DNA from: Azospirillum brasilense
Lineage (GTDB): Bacteria > Pseudomonadota > Alphaproteobacteria > Azospirillales > Azospirillaceae
Direction: 5' to 3'
Length of the DNA stretch: 64,000 nt
NCBI RefSeq assembly: GCF_005222205.1
Contig: NZ_CP032347.1
Coordinates: 124,001 to 188,000 of the forward strand
The first letter of the stretch is position 1. Every line of letters begins with the position of its first letter. Below, piece by piece: positions 16,885 through 24,996 of this stretch. Position numbers and translations under genes: made by a program. The notes under the pieces were generated by a model that saw only the letters and a list, made by a program, of their open reading frames with translations, ran no database searches and was not told the DNA's origin.

Positions 16885-17970
16885 ATGCAGGATGATGCGG
16901 ACGCCGTCGCCGCGCCCCCCGAACACACCCGTGGCCTGCCGCGGATCGCCGACATCGCGCGGCTGTCCGGCGTCTCCACGGCCACCGTGGACCGCGTGCT
17001 GAACCACCGCCCCGGCGTCCGCCCGGCGACCGTGCAGCGCGTGATGAAGGCCGCCGCGGAGCTGGATTACATCCCGGAATCGGACCTCGGCGCGGCGCTG
17101 GGGCCGAAGCCGGTGCGGCTGGCCTTCCTGCTGCCGGACGGAACGAACCGCTACCTGACGCGGCTTGGGCAGCTCATCCGCCAGTCGGAGGCGGCGCTGG
17201 CCCCGCTGGGCATCCGCGCGCAGGTGGAGTTCATCAAGAGCTTCAACCCCGACCTGCTGGCGCGCACCCTGCTCCAGCACTGGCGCAAGGTCGACGGGGT
17301 GGCCTTCATGGCGCTGGAACATCCGGCGGTGCGCGAGGCGGTGAACGAGCTGGCGGCGCGCAACGTGCCGACGGTGACGCTGATCTCCGACGTGCAGAAC
17401 TGCCGGCGGGCCGCCTATGTCGGGCTCGACAACCGGGCGGCGGGGCGGACGGCGGGCTATCTGTTCGCGCGCTTCCTCGGCGGGCGGGCGGGCAAGGTGG
17501 CGATGATCGCCGGCAGCCTCAGCTACCGCGCGCACGAGGACCGCGAGCTGGGATTCCTGAACGTCCTGAAGGAGATGGCCCCGGCCATCGAGGTGGTGGG
17601 GCTGCGCGAGGCCCACGACGACGAGGCCAAGAGCTACCGGCAGACGCGGACGCTGCTCAGCCATCACCCCGACCTTGCCGGTATCTACACCATCGGCGGC
17701 GGTGCGGAGGGCGTGGCCCGCGCGCTGAAGGAGGCGCGGCGGGAGCGCGAGGTCGTCTTCATCGGCCATGGCTTCACGCCGGAGACGCGGGCGCTGCTGA
17801 TCGACGGCACGATGGAGGCGGTGATCACCCAGGACCCGCGCAGCGCGCTGATGGGCTGCGCCGCCGTCTTCGCCAATCTGCGCGCGGGCCGCGAGGCGAT
17901 GCACGGCGTGGAGCCGCCGCGCATCGAGGTCATCTTCAGGGAGAACCTGCCCCCCGCGGCTCCGCCGTGA
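16885..17970 (+). CDS. LacI-family transcriptional regulator
   Basis: About 361 residues. The N-terminal HTH reads PRIADIARLSGVSTATVDRV with the hinge helix region following (about residues 20-65). The remainder is a periplasmic-binding-protein-like effector domain typical of sugar-responsive members. An in-frame GTG at 16882 is an alternative start. It is divergent from the TRAP/RuBisCO-like operon and probably represses it until a sugar-acid ligand binds. Its last 35 bp overlap the convergent EamA gene. Confidence 0.92.
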   Translation: MQDDADAVAAPPEHTRGLPRIADIARLSGVSTATVDRVLNHRPGVRPATVQRVMKAAAELDYIPESDLGAALGPKPVRLAFLLPDGTNRYLTRLGQLIRQSEAALAPLGIRAQVEFIKSFNPDLLARTLLQHWRKVDGVAFMALEHPAVREAVNELAARNVPTVTLISDVQNCRRAAYVGLDNRAAGRTAGYLFARFLGGRAGKVAMIAGSLSYRAHEDRELGFLNVLKEMAPAIEVVGLREAHDDEAKSYRQTRTLLSHHPDLAGIYTIGGGAEGVARALKEARREREVVFIGHGFTPETRALLIDGTMEAVITQDPRSALMGCAAVFANLRAGREAMHGVEPPRIEVIFRENLPPAAPP

Positions 17971-18874
17971 CCGGCGCCGGGGTGGGCACGGGCCGCTTGT
18001 CGCGCACCATGACGACCAGCAGGACGGCGCAGAGGATCAGAGCCAGGGCGGCGTAGGTGCGCAGCGGCGGCGTCTCGCCCAGCACGACGATGGCGCCGGT
18101 CACGCCGATCACCGGCACGATCAGCGAACTGACCGAGGCCTGGGCGACGCTCAGCCGCCGCACGATGGCGAACCACAGCAGATAGCCGCCGACCATCGCC
18201 ACCAGGATGTGGAAGACCAGCGCGACCAGCACGCGGGGCTCCAGCGCCAACGTCGGGGCGGGGTCGAGGGCCAGCGCGAAGGGCAGCACCACCGGCAGGG
18301 AGATGGCGAACTGCCAGCCGGTGATGGCGTTCGGCCCCATGGTCCAGGCCGTCCGCTTGATCAGGACATTGCCCAGCGCCCAACTCAGCGCGCCGGTCAG
18401 CATGAAGGCGGGGCCGAGCGGCAGGGCGCCCAGCCGCAGCAGATCGGGGCCGAGCAGCACGGCCAGGCCCGTCAGCCCGCAGGCCAGCCCCATCCACTGG
18501 CGCGGCCCCGGACGCTCGCCCAGGATGGGGATGGCCAGCAGCGTCGCCCAGGCCGGCATGGTGTAGGCGATGATCGCCGCGCCCGAGGTCGCCATGTTCA
18601 TCTGCCCGAAGGCGGAGCAGATGTTGAAACCCGCCATGTTCAGCAGCGCGACGGCGACCAGAGGCCAGCGCTGCCCGCGCGGCACGGCCAGCGATTCCCC
18701 GCGCGACCGCGCGTAGGCGAACAGCACCGCCGCCCCGACGGCGAAGCCCAGGCTGCGCAGCGTCCAGGGCTGGATCTGGGTGAGGATGATCTTGACGGCG
18801 GGCCAGTTCAGGCCCCAGCAGACGCTGATGAGGCCGACCAGCGACAGATCCAGCGCCCGAGCGCGGCTTATCAT
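17936..18874 (-). CDS. EamA/DMT-family transporter
   Basis: A 312-residue inner-membrane protein with about ten hydrophobic segments in two EamA repeats. The first repeat has SVCWGLNWPAVK and TSGAAIIAYTMPAWATLLA; the second has GALSWALGNVLIKR and SSLIVPVIGVTGAIVVLGE. Members usually export amino acids or metabolites; the cargo here is not evident. It is downstream of the catabolic island on the same strand but separated from it by a palindromic element (18928-18954), so cotranscription is uncertain. Its 3' end overlaps the LacI gene. Confidence 0.88.
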   Translation of the reverse strand: MISRARALDLSLVGLISVCWGLNWPAVKIILTQIQPWTLRSLGFAVGAAVLFAYARSRGESLAVPRGQRWPLVAVALLNMAGFNICSAFGQMNMATSGAAIIAYTMPAWATLLAIPILGERPGPRQWMGLACGLTGLAVLLGPDLLRLGALPLGPAFMLTGALSWALGNVLIKRTAWTMGPNAITGWQFAISLPVVLPFALALDPAPTLALEPRVLVALVFHILVAMVGGYLLWFAIVRRLSVAQASVSSLIVPVIGVTGAIVVLGETPPLRTYAALALILCAVLLVVMVRDKRPVPTPAPVTAEPRGAGSP

Positions 18875-18927
18875 GGCATGGGATTCCGGGTGTGGGGTGG
18901 TCGGGAGCGATCAAGACGGCCTTAATT

Positions 18928-18954
18928 TTCCCTCTCCCCGGAGGGGAGAGGGAA
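18928..18954. repeat. REP-like palindrome A
   Basis: TTCCCTCTCCCC and GGGGAGAGGGAA form a perfect 12-bp stem with a 3-nt loop. It lies just after the BKACE stop codon and could act as an mRNA-stabilising or terminating hairpin. Confidence 0.75.
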
Positions 18955-18965
18955 TTTCATATGTC

Positions 18966-19910
18966 CTAGAACGTCACCGCGTCGCCACCCTTCAACGACA
19001 GCATGGCGCGGGCCTCGTCCGGCGTGGCGACCTCCAGGGCCAGCCCCTCGATCAGCTTGCGGACCATGGCGACCTGCTCGGCGTTGGAGGCGGCGAGCCG
19101 GCCCGGACCGGCCCACAGATTGTCCTCCAGCCCGACGCGCACGTTGCCGCCCAGCGCCAGCGACTGGGTGGCGATGGGCATCTGGTTGCGCCCGGCCCCC
19201 AGCACCGACCACACATACTGGTCGCCGAACAGCCGGTCGGCGGTGCGCTTCATGTGCATCACGTCTTCCGGATGCGCGCCGATGCCGCCCAGGATGCCGA
19301 ACACGGACTGCACGAAGAGCGGCGGCGTCACCAGCTTGCGGTCCAGGAAATGGGCCAGCGTGTAAAGGTGGGAAATGTCGTAGCACTCGAATTCGAAGCG
19401 CGTCCCGTTGCCGGAGCAGGTCTTCAGGATGTGCTCGATGTCCTTGAAGGTGTTCTTGAAGACGAGGTCGCGGCTGTTCTCCAGATAGGTGCGCTCCCAA
19501 TCGTGCTGGAACTCGCTGAAGCGGTTCAGCATGGGGAACAGGCCGAAATTCATCGAGCCCATGTTGAGCGACGCGACCTCCGGCTGGAATTGCGCGGCGG
19601 GGCGCAGCCGGTCCTCCACCGTCATGGCGGCGCTGCCGCCGGTGGTGATGTTCACCACGGCCTTCGTCGCCTGCTTGATGCGCGGCAGGAAGCGCTGGAA
19701 CAGCTCCGGGTCCTGGGTCGGGCGGCCGGTCTCCGGGTCGCGGGCGTGCAGGTGGACGATGGCCGCCCCGGCCTCCACCGCGGCGATGGCCTCCGCCGCG
19801 ATCTGGTCCGGCGTCACCGGCAGGTGCGGCGACATGCTGGGCGTGTGGATGGAACCGGTGACCGCGCAGGTGATGATGACTTTGCGCGCGCTCTTCTTGG
19901 GCGTCGTCAT
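18966..19910 (-). CDS. BKACE-family beta-keto acid cleavage enzyme (DUF849)
   Basis: A 314-residue TIM-barrel enzyme of the family typified by 3-keto-5-aminohexanoate cleavage enzyme. Members condense a beta-keto acid with acetyl-CoA to give acetoacetate and a new acyl-CoA. Family features seen are IITCAVTGS near residue 12, metal ligands H53 and H55 in VHLHARDP, NITTGGS near 95, and a late GGNVRVGLEDNL. The substrate differs widely across the family and cannot be read from sequence. The ATG at 19910 follows GGGAGGA. The nearest upstream gene encodes the ThDP enzyme. Confidence 0.88.
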   Translation of the reverse strand: MTTPKKSARKVIITCAVTGSIHTPSMSPHLPVTPDQIAAEAIAAVEAGAAIVHLHARDPETGRPTQDPELFQRFLPRIKQATKAVVNITTGGSAAMTVEDRLRPAAQFQPEVASLNMGSMNFGLFPMLNRFSEFQHDWERTYLENSRDLVFKNTFKDIEHILKTCSGNGTRFEFECYDISHLYTLAHFLDRKLVTPPLFVQSVFGILGGIGAHPEDVMHMKRTADRLFGDQYVWSVLGAGRNQMPIATQSLALGGNVRVGLEDNLWAGPGRLAASNAEQVAMVRKLIEGLALEVATPDEARAMLSLKGGDAVTF

Positions 19911-19944
19911 GTTGTCCTCCCGTTTCTTCTTCCTCTGCCCGATC

Positions 19945-19967
19945 CCCTCTCCCGGGGCGGGAGAGGG
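19945..19967. repeat. REP-like palindrome B
   Basis: CCCTCTCCC / GGGAGAGGG with loop GGGGC, in the gap between the ThDP-enzyme and BKACE genes. Same core as the other palindromes of this island. Confidence 0.75.
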
Positions 19968-19972
19968 CCTGT

Positions 19973-21550
19973 TCAGATCACCGCTTCGATCAGGAAGGGG
20001 CCCTTGCGGGCGAAGGCGGCCGTCAGCAGGCGGTTGAAGCTTTCCGCGTCGGTGGCCTGTCCCCCCTCCACCCCCATGCCGCGGGCGAGCGCCACCCAGT
20101 CGAGGTCGGGGCGGCCCAGCTCCGTGCAGTTGCGGGCGTTCGGACCCATGTCGCGGAAGCCGAGGTTGCCCAGCTCCCATTGCAGGATGCCGTAGCGGCG
20201 GTTGGCGAAGATGATGGTCACCACGTCGGCGTTCTCGCGCGCCTGACTCCACAGGGCCTGGAGCGTGTACATGCCGCTGCCGTCCGCCTGGACCGTCACC
20301 ACCTTGCGGTCGGGGCAGGCGATGGCCGCACCCAGCGCCAGCGGCATGCCGATGCCGATGGCCCCGCCGGTGATGGTCAGCCAGTCGTGCGGGCGCGCCC
20401 CTGCGCAGGCCGTGTAGACCATCGGGCTGGAGGAAATCCCCTCGTCCACCACGATGGCGCCCTCCGGCAGCAGGGCCGCCAGGGACTGCCCGACGCTTTC
20501 GGCGGTCAACGCGCCGGTCGCCGGTTCAGGCAGGGCGAGCGGCTGCGCCGGAACCGATGCCTCGGCGGCGCCCACCGCCTCGACCAGCCAGCGCAGAGCC
20601 GCGAGGGCGTCCGCGCCCGGCGGGGCGACGTTGTGGATGCGGCAATCCTCGGGCGCTAGGCGGCTGGGCTTGTTCGGGTAGCCGAAGAAGCCGACCGGCT
20701 CGCCCGAACCGATCAGGACGATATGCTTCGCCCCGGCCAGCGCGGCGATGCCGAGGTCGATGGGGTAGGGGAAGCGCTCCACCGTCACGCGGCCCGCCCC
20801 GCGCTCGATGCGGGTGGCGCCGGTGTGGGCGTAGAGCGTGGCGCCGGTCGCGGCGGCGATCCTGCCGGCCAGGGCCAGCCCCTCCGCCCGCGTGGCGCGG
20901 CCGTTCAGCAGAACGACCACCCGCTCCCCGCTCCGCAGGGCGTCGGCGGCGGCGCGCAGAGCGTCGGCGTCCGGGGCGGCGGGGGCGGGCGGCTCCACGA
21001 TGATCGGGTCCACCGCCGCCGTGTCGTCCCAGGAGGAGTCCGACGGCAGGATCAGCGTCGACACGCCGCCCGGCGGGGTCAGCGCGGCGCGGATGGCCTC
21101 CGCCGTGTTGGAGGCGACCGAGGCCGCGTCCGGCACCGTGCGCACCCAGGCCGACATGGGCTTTGCTAGCCCCTCCACGTCGGAGGTCAGCGGCGCGTCG
21201 ACGCCGCGGTGCCACGTCGCGTGGTCGCCGACGATGTTGACCATCGGCACGCAGGCGCGCCGGGCGTTGTGCAGGTTGGCCAGCCCGTTCGCCAGCCCCG
21301 GCCCGAGATGCAGCAGCGTGGCCGCCGGGCGGTCGGTCATGCGGGCGTAGCCGTCCGCCGCGCCCGTCGCCACCCCCTCGAACAGCGTCGGCACGCAACG
21401 GGCGCCGGGCATGCTGTCGAAGGCGGCCAGCGCGTGCAGCTCCGACGTGCCGGGGTTGGCGAAGCAGGTGTCGACACCGTTCGCCACCAGCGTCCGAACC
21501 AGAATTTCCGCGCCCGGGATTTTCGCACCTGGGATTTTTACGCCGGTCAT
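19973..21550 (-). CDS. Thiamine-diphosphate-dependent enzyme, acetolactate-synthase-like (IlvX-type)
   Basis: A 525-residue protein with the three-domain ThDP layout. The PYR domain begins at about residue 15 with the catalytic glutamate in NPGTSELHAL, followed by a central domain and a PP domain with the metal motif ADGSGMYTL and FANRRYGIL about 27 residues later. It resembles the biosynthetically undefined IlvX-like clade rather than true acetolactate synthase, and no small regulatory subunit is present. It is probably a decarboxylase or lyase of the island's pathway. The ATG at 21550 overlaps the deacetylase stop codon by 4 bp. Confidence 0.85.
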   Translation of the reverse strand: MTGVKIPGAKIPGAEILVRTLVANGVDTCFANPGTSELHALAAFDSMPGARCVPTLFEGVATGAADGYARMTDRPAATLLHLGPGLANGLANLHNARRACVPMVNIVGDHATWHRGVDAPLTSDVEGLAKPMSAWVRTVPDAASVASNTAEAIRAALTPPGGVSTLILPSDSSWDDTAAVDPIIVEPPAPAAPDADALRAAADALRSGERVVVLLNGRATRAEGLALAGRIAAATGATLYAHTGATRIERGAGRVTVERFPYPIDLGIAALAGAKHIVLIGSGEPVGFFGYPNKPSRLAPEDCRIHNVAPPGADALAALRWLVEAVGAAEASVPAQPLALPEPATGALTAESVGQSLAALLPEGAIVVDEGISSSPMVYTACAGARPHDWLTITGGAIGIGMPLALGAAIACPDRKVVTVQADGSGMYTLQALWSQARENADVVTIIFANRRYGILQWELGNLGFRDMGPNARNCTELGRPDLDWVALARGMGVEGGQATDAESFNRLLTAAFARKGPFLIEAVI

Positions 21551-22608
21551 CGTGCCGCCTCCGTGAGTCCGCCCTCGAAACCGTCCAGGAAGCTGGCGAG
21601 ATTCACCGCCAGCGCGTCGCAGTCGTAACCGCCCTCCTGCACAACCACAGTCGGCAGGCCGGCACCCGCAATCTTGCGGCCCAGCGTGGCGAAGCCCGGC
21701 GTCGTCACCTTGAAGAAGGCCAGCGGGTCGCCGACGTAGGTGTCGAAGCCCAGCGACAGCACCAGCGCCTCCGGCCCGAAGGCGGCGATGTGGGTCAGCG
21801 CCCCGTCCACCGCGTCGAGGAAGGTGGACTCCTCGGTGCCCATGGGCAGGGGGATGTTCAGGTTGCTGCCCAGGCCGCGACCCTTGCCGCGCTCGTGCGC
21901 GTAGCCGGCGAACCAGGGGTAGAAGTTGTTGGGATCGCCGTGGATCGACACGACCAGCACGTCGTCGCGCTCGTAGAAGATCGCCTGCGTGCCATTGCCG
22001 TGATGGACGTCCACGTCGAAGACGGCGACGCGCGGCGCGCGGCCCTGCTGGGCCAGCACCGGCAGCATCGCCTGGGCGGCGACGGCGGCGTTGTTGATGT
22101 AGCAGAAGCCCCCGGCCATATCGCGCGAGGCGTGGTGACCCGGCGGGCGGCACAGCGCGTAGGCCGCGCGCTCCCGACCGCTCGCCACCATCAGCGCCGC
22201 GTGGACCGCCGTGTCGGCGCCGCCGCAGACCGCCTCCCAGGTTCCGGCGCCGATCGGGCAGGCGGTGTCCGCCATGTGCCAGCCGGCCTGACCGACGATG
22301 CCCGTGGGATATTCGGCCATGTCGGTGTTGCGGTGGACGTTGGGGACGATGACCTCCGACGCGTCGGGCAGGGCCGACCAGCGGGCGTGGGCGGTTTCCA
22401 GGAAGCGCAGGTAATCGGCGGAATGGACCGCCGCGCGCGGGCCGGCGCCGTAGGACGGCGGTTCCTCCACCGTCGCGCCGCGCGCCCGCAGGGAGCCGAC
22501 GAGCGCCTCCGCCCGTTCCGCCTTCTCCGGCGAGGGCTTCGGCTGGCCGCGCACCAGGAAGGTCGGCGGACGATGGCGCAACTGGGCCTCGGCAAAGACG
22601 TAGCGCAT
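21547..22608 (-). CDS. Histone-deacetylase-family amidohydrolase (acetylpolyamine amidohydrolase-like)
   Basis: A 353-residue zinc hydrolase of the arginase/deacetylase fold. Catalytic histidines H158-H159 (RPPGHHA), zinc ligands D200 and H202 (DVDVHHGNGTQ), D289 (LGFDTYVGD) and the oxyanion tyrosine Y328 (EGGYDCD) are all present, so it should be active. Bacterial relatives remove acetyl groups from polyamines or other amines. The ATG at 22608 follows GGGAG. Translational coupling to the ThDP enzyme suggests that deacetylation and C-C chemistry act on one substrate. Confidence 0.88.
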   Translation of the reverse strand: MRYVFAEAQLRHRPPTFLVRGQPKPSPEKAERAEALVGSLRARGATVEEPPSYGAGPRAAVHSADYLRFLETAHARWSALPDASEVIVPNVHRNTDMAEYPTGIVGQAGWHMADTACPIGAGTWEAVCGGADTAVHAALMVASGRERAAYALCRPPGHHASRDMAGGFCYINNAAVAAQAMLPVLAQQGRAPRVAVFDVDVHHGNGTQAIFYERDDVLVVSIHGDPNNFYPWFAGYAHERGKGRGLGSNLNIPLPMGTEESTFLDAVDGALTHIAAFGPEALVLSLGFDTYVGDPLAFFKVTTPGFATLGRKIAGAGLPTVVVQEGGYDCDALAVNLASFLDGFEGGLTEAAR

Positions 22609-22634
22609 GGACAGGCTCCCGGAAGGAATTGATC

Positions 22635-22767
22635 CCCTCTCCCGCCTCGGGAGAGGGTGGCGCCGCGAGGCGCCGGGTGAGGGTCGTTCGAGGATCAAGG
22701 CGCTGATTCTTGGCGGTACCCTCACCCGCCCGCTGGCGCGGGCACCCTCTCCCGGGACGGGAGAGGG
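22635..22767. repeat. Composite REP/BIME-like element C
   Basis: Two CCCTCTCCC...GGGAGAGGG hairpins (22635-22657 and 22745-22767) flank an inner inverted pair GTGAGGGT / ACCCTCAC (22677-22684 and 22718-22725) with GGCGCC blocks. The whole is roughly symmetric, like a bacterial interspersed mosaic element, and fills the gap between two island genes. Confidence 0.75.
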
Positions 22768-22778
22768 AGAGATGGATG

Positions 22779-24008
22779 TTACCCAGCCGCGGCCAGAACC
22801 GCGTCGGCCAGCACCGCGCAGCCGGACGCGGCGTGCTCGGGCTTGATGTTCTCCGCCTCGTTGTGGCTGAGGCCGTTCTCGCAGGGGATGAAGATCATCG
22901 CCGTCGGCACCTTGCGCGCGACATAGACCGCGTCATGGCCCGCCCCGGACACGATGTCGCGGTGGCTGAGGCCGCGCCGTTCCACCGAGCGGCGGACGTG
23001 GCCGACCAGCTCCGGCGCGAAGGGCGTGGTTGGGAAGGCCCAGAAGTCGGTCAGCTCCAGAGTCAGGCCGCGCTTGTCCGCGATGGCGGCCAGCCGCTCG
23101 CGCAGCAGCGCGTCCATGCGGGCCAGCGCGTCGGGGTCCGGGTTGCGCAGGTCGATGGTGAACCAGACGCGGCCGGGAATGACGTTGCGGGAGTCCGGGT
23201 GGACCTGGACGCGCCCGATGGTCGAGCAGGCGTCGCCGCCGACCTCCAGCGCGATGGCCTCCACAGCCTCCATCATCACGGCCGCACCGGCCAGCGCGTC
23301 GCGGCGCAGGCGCATCGGCGTCGGCCCGGCGTGGGATTCGCGGCCCGTCACCGTCGCCTCGTACCAGCGCTGGCCCTGCGCGCCGGTCACCACGCCGATC
23401 TCGACGTCCTCGGCCTCCAGCACCGGACCCTGCTCGATGTGCGCCTCGAAATAGGCGCCCATGGCGTGGCCGGTGACCGGGACCTCGCCCTTGTAGCCGA
23501 TGCGCGCCAGCTCGTCGCCCAGGCGGACGCCGTCGGTGTCGCGGATGTCCAGCACATGGTCGAGCGTGAACACGCCCATCGCCACGCCGGAGCCCAGCAT
23601 CGGCGGGGAGAAGCGCGCGCCCTCCTCGTTGGTCCAGACGATCAGGTCGATGGGGGCGTCCGTCTCGATGCCCTGGTCGTTGAAGCTGCGGATGACCTCC
23701 AGCCCGGCCAGCACGCCGTAGATGCCGTCGAAGCGGCCGCCGGTGGGCTGGGTGTCCAGATGGCTGCCCATGCAGACCGCGGGGCGGTCGGGGTTGCGGC
23801 CCGGGCGGCGGGCGAAGATGTTGCCCACCTCGTCCACGCTCACGGTGCAGCCGGCCTCCTCGCACCAGCGCACGAAGAGGTCGCGCCCTTCCTTGTCGAG
23901 GTCGGTCAGCGCCAGCCGGCACAGGCCGCCCTTCGGCGTCGCGCCGATCGTCGCGAGGTCCATCAGGGTCCGCCACAGGCGGTCGCCGTCGATGCGCAGG
24001 TCAGACAT
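22779..24008 (-). CDS. Zn-dependent amidase/carbamoylase (N-carbamoyl-L-amino-acid hydrolase type)
   Basis: A 409-residue M20-fold hydrolase of the group containing N-carbamoyl-L-amino-acid hydrolase, beta-ureidopropionase and allantoate amidohydrolase. Metal ligands are evident: H83 and D85 (GSHLDTQP), D94, E128-E129 (TNEEGARF), H190 (HIEQGP) and the late HNEAE. A dimerisation lid domain occupies roughly 210-325. It would split a carbamoyl or similar amide from an amino acid. Which member of the group it is cannot be decided. It lies 27 bp after the reductase gene. Confidence 0.88.
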   Translation of the reverse strand: MSDLRIDGDRLWRTLMDLATIGATPKGGLCRLALTDLDKEGRDLFVRWCEEAGCTVSVDEVGNIFARRPGRNPDRPAVCMGSHLDTQPTGGRFDGIYGVLAGLEVIRSFNDQGIETDAPIDLIVWTNEEGARFSPPMLGSGVAMGVFTLDHVLDIRDTDGVRLGDELARIGYKGEVPVTGHAMGAYFEAHIEQGPVLEAEDVEIGVVTGAQGQRWYEATVTGRESHAGPTPMRLRRDALAGAAVMMEAVEAIALEVGGDACSTIGRVQVHPDSRNVIPGRVWFTIDLRNPDPDALARMDALLRERLAAIADKRGLTLELTDFWAFPTTPFAPELVGHVRRSVERRGLSHRDIVSGAGHDAVYVARKVPTAMIFIPCENGLSHNEAENIKPEHAASGCAVLADAVLAAAG

Positions 24009-24035
24009 GGTCCCTATCCCGATCCCAATTCCGAA

Positions 24036-24986
24036 TTAGTGTTGAGGCTCGGCGCGAACCGCGGTCAGCAGCCCGGTCACCGTGGGCAGGCTCAGCCCCG
24101 CCCTGTTTGCCAATTCCAGCGGCGCGTCCAGCACCGCCTCGATCTCCGCCCGCCGGCCCGCCGCCACGTCGGCGCGCAGCGCCGGACGGATGCGGCCCGG
24201 ATGCTGGGCCATGGTCCACACATCCTCGACCTTCGCCGTCGCCGGATGGCCGAGCGCCGCCGAGAGGGCCAGCATTTCCTCCACCACCGCCGCGAAGCCG
24301 GGCTGAAGGGCGTCGTCGTGGGCGATCTCCTGCGCCGTCTTGCCGGTGGCGAGGCCGAGCAGGCCGAAGGCGAAGGGCGCCAGCAGCGCCGTCCACACCT
24401 CCGCCCGGATGTCCGGCACGGCCAGCGCGTTGAAGCCGCCCGCCCCGAACAGAGCCGCCAGATCACGGGCTCCGTCGTTCCCCGTTGCCGGTCCGAGGGC
24501 GAGCCGCAGCCCGCCGAGATGCCGCAGATAGCCGGGGGTCCGCCGCTCCACCGCCACGCGGGCGACGGCGCCGACGATGCGGTCCGCCGGGATGGCGTCC
24601 GACAGCAGCCCCATGGGATCGACCACAGCCAACGGGCCGCCGATGGCCTCATCCGCCGGATACCACCAGGGAATGCCGCCGACCACCGGCACCAGCCGCG
24701 TCTTCGGCCCCAGCAGGGGAAGCAGCAGGTCCAGAACCTCGGTCAGCAGGGGGGAGGGCACCGCCAGCACCACCACGTCCTGCGGGCCGAGGGCCAGCGT
24801 GTCGTCGGTCACCAGGGGCCGCACCGTCACCGGACGGCCCGAGGGGCCTTCGACCGTCAGCCCGTCGCGCCGCAGCGTGTCGAGCGTCCGCCGCCGGGCG
24901 ACCAGCGCGGCCGGCAGCCCGGCGGCGGTCAGCCGCGCGGCGATCAAGCCGCCGACCGCCCCGGCCCCGATGACGGCGACCTTCAT
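24036..24986 (-). CDS. Ketopantoate-reductase-family protein (PanE/ApbA-like)
   Basis: A 316-residue NAD(P)H-dependent oxidoreductase. The N-terminal Rossmann motif GAGAVGG lies at residues 7-13 and VARRRTLDTLRRDGL follows the second strand as in ketopantoate reductases. The all-helical C-terminal domain runs from about 185. Its place inside a catabolic operon, rather than with pantothenate genes, suggests it reduces another 2-keto acid or oxidises a hydroxy acid. It lies 10 bp downstream of the ABC ATPase gene. Confidence 0.85.
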   Translation of the reverse strand: MKVAVIGAGAVGGLIAARLTAAGLPAALVARRRTLDTLRRDGLTVEGPSGRPVTVRPLVTDDTLALGPQDVVVLAVPSPLLTEVLDLLLPLLGPKTRLVPVVGGIPWWYPADEAIGGPLAVVDPMGLLSDAIPADRIVGAVARVAVERRTPGYLRHLGGLRLALGPATGNDGARDLAALFGAGGFNALAVPDIRAEVWTALLAPFAFGLLGLATGKTAQEIAHDDALQPGFAAVVEEMLALSAALGHPATAKVEDVWTMAQHPGRIRPALRADVAAGRRAEIEAVLDAPLELANRAGLSLPTVTGLLTAVRAEPQH

Positions 24987-24996
24987 CCCCGCCCCG

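Noticed and set aside
19973..21550. Biosynthetic acetolactate synthase large subunit (ilvB)
   Set aside because: No regulatory subunit or branched-chain pathway genes are adjacent and the sequence resembles the IlvX-like clade; the context is catabolic.
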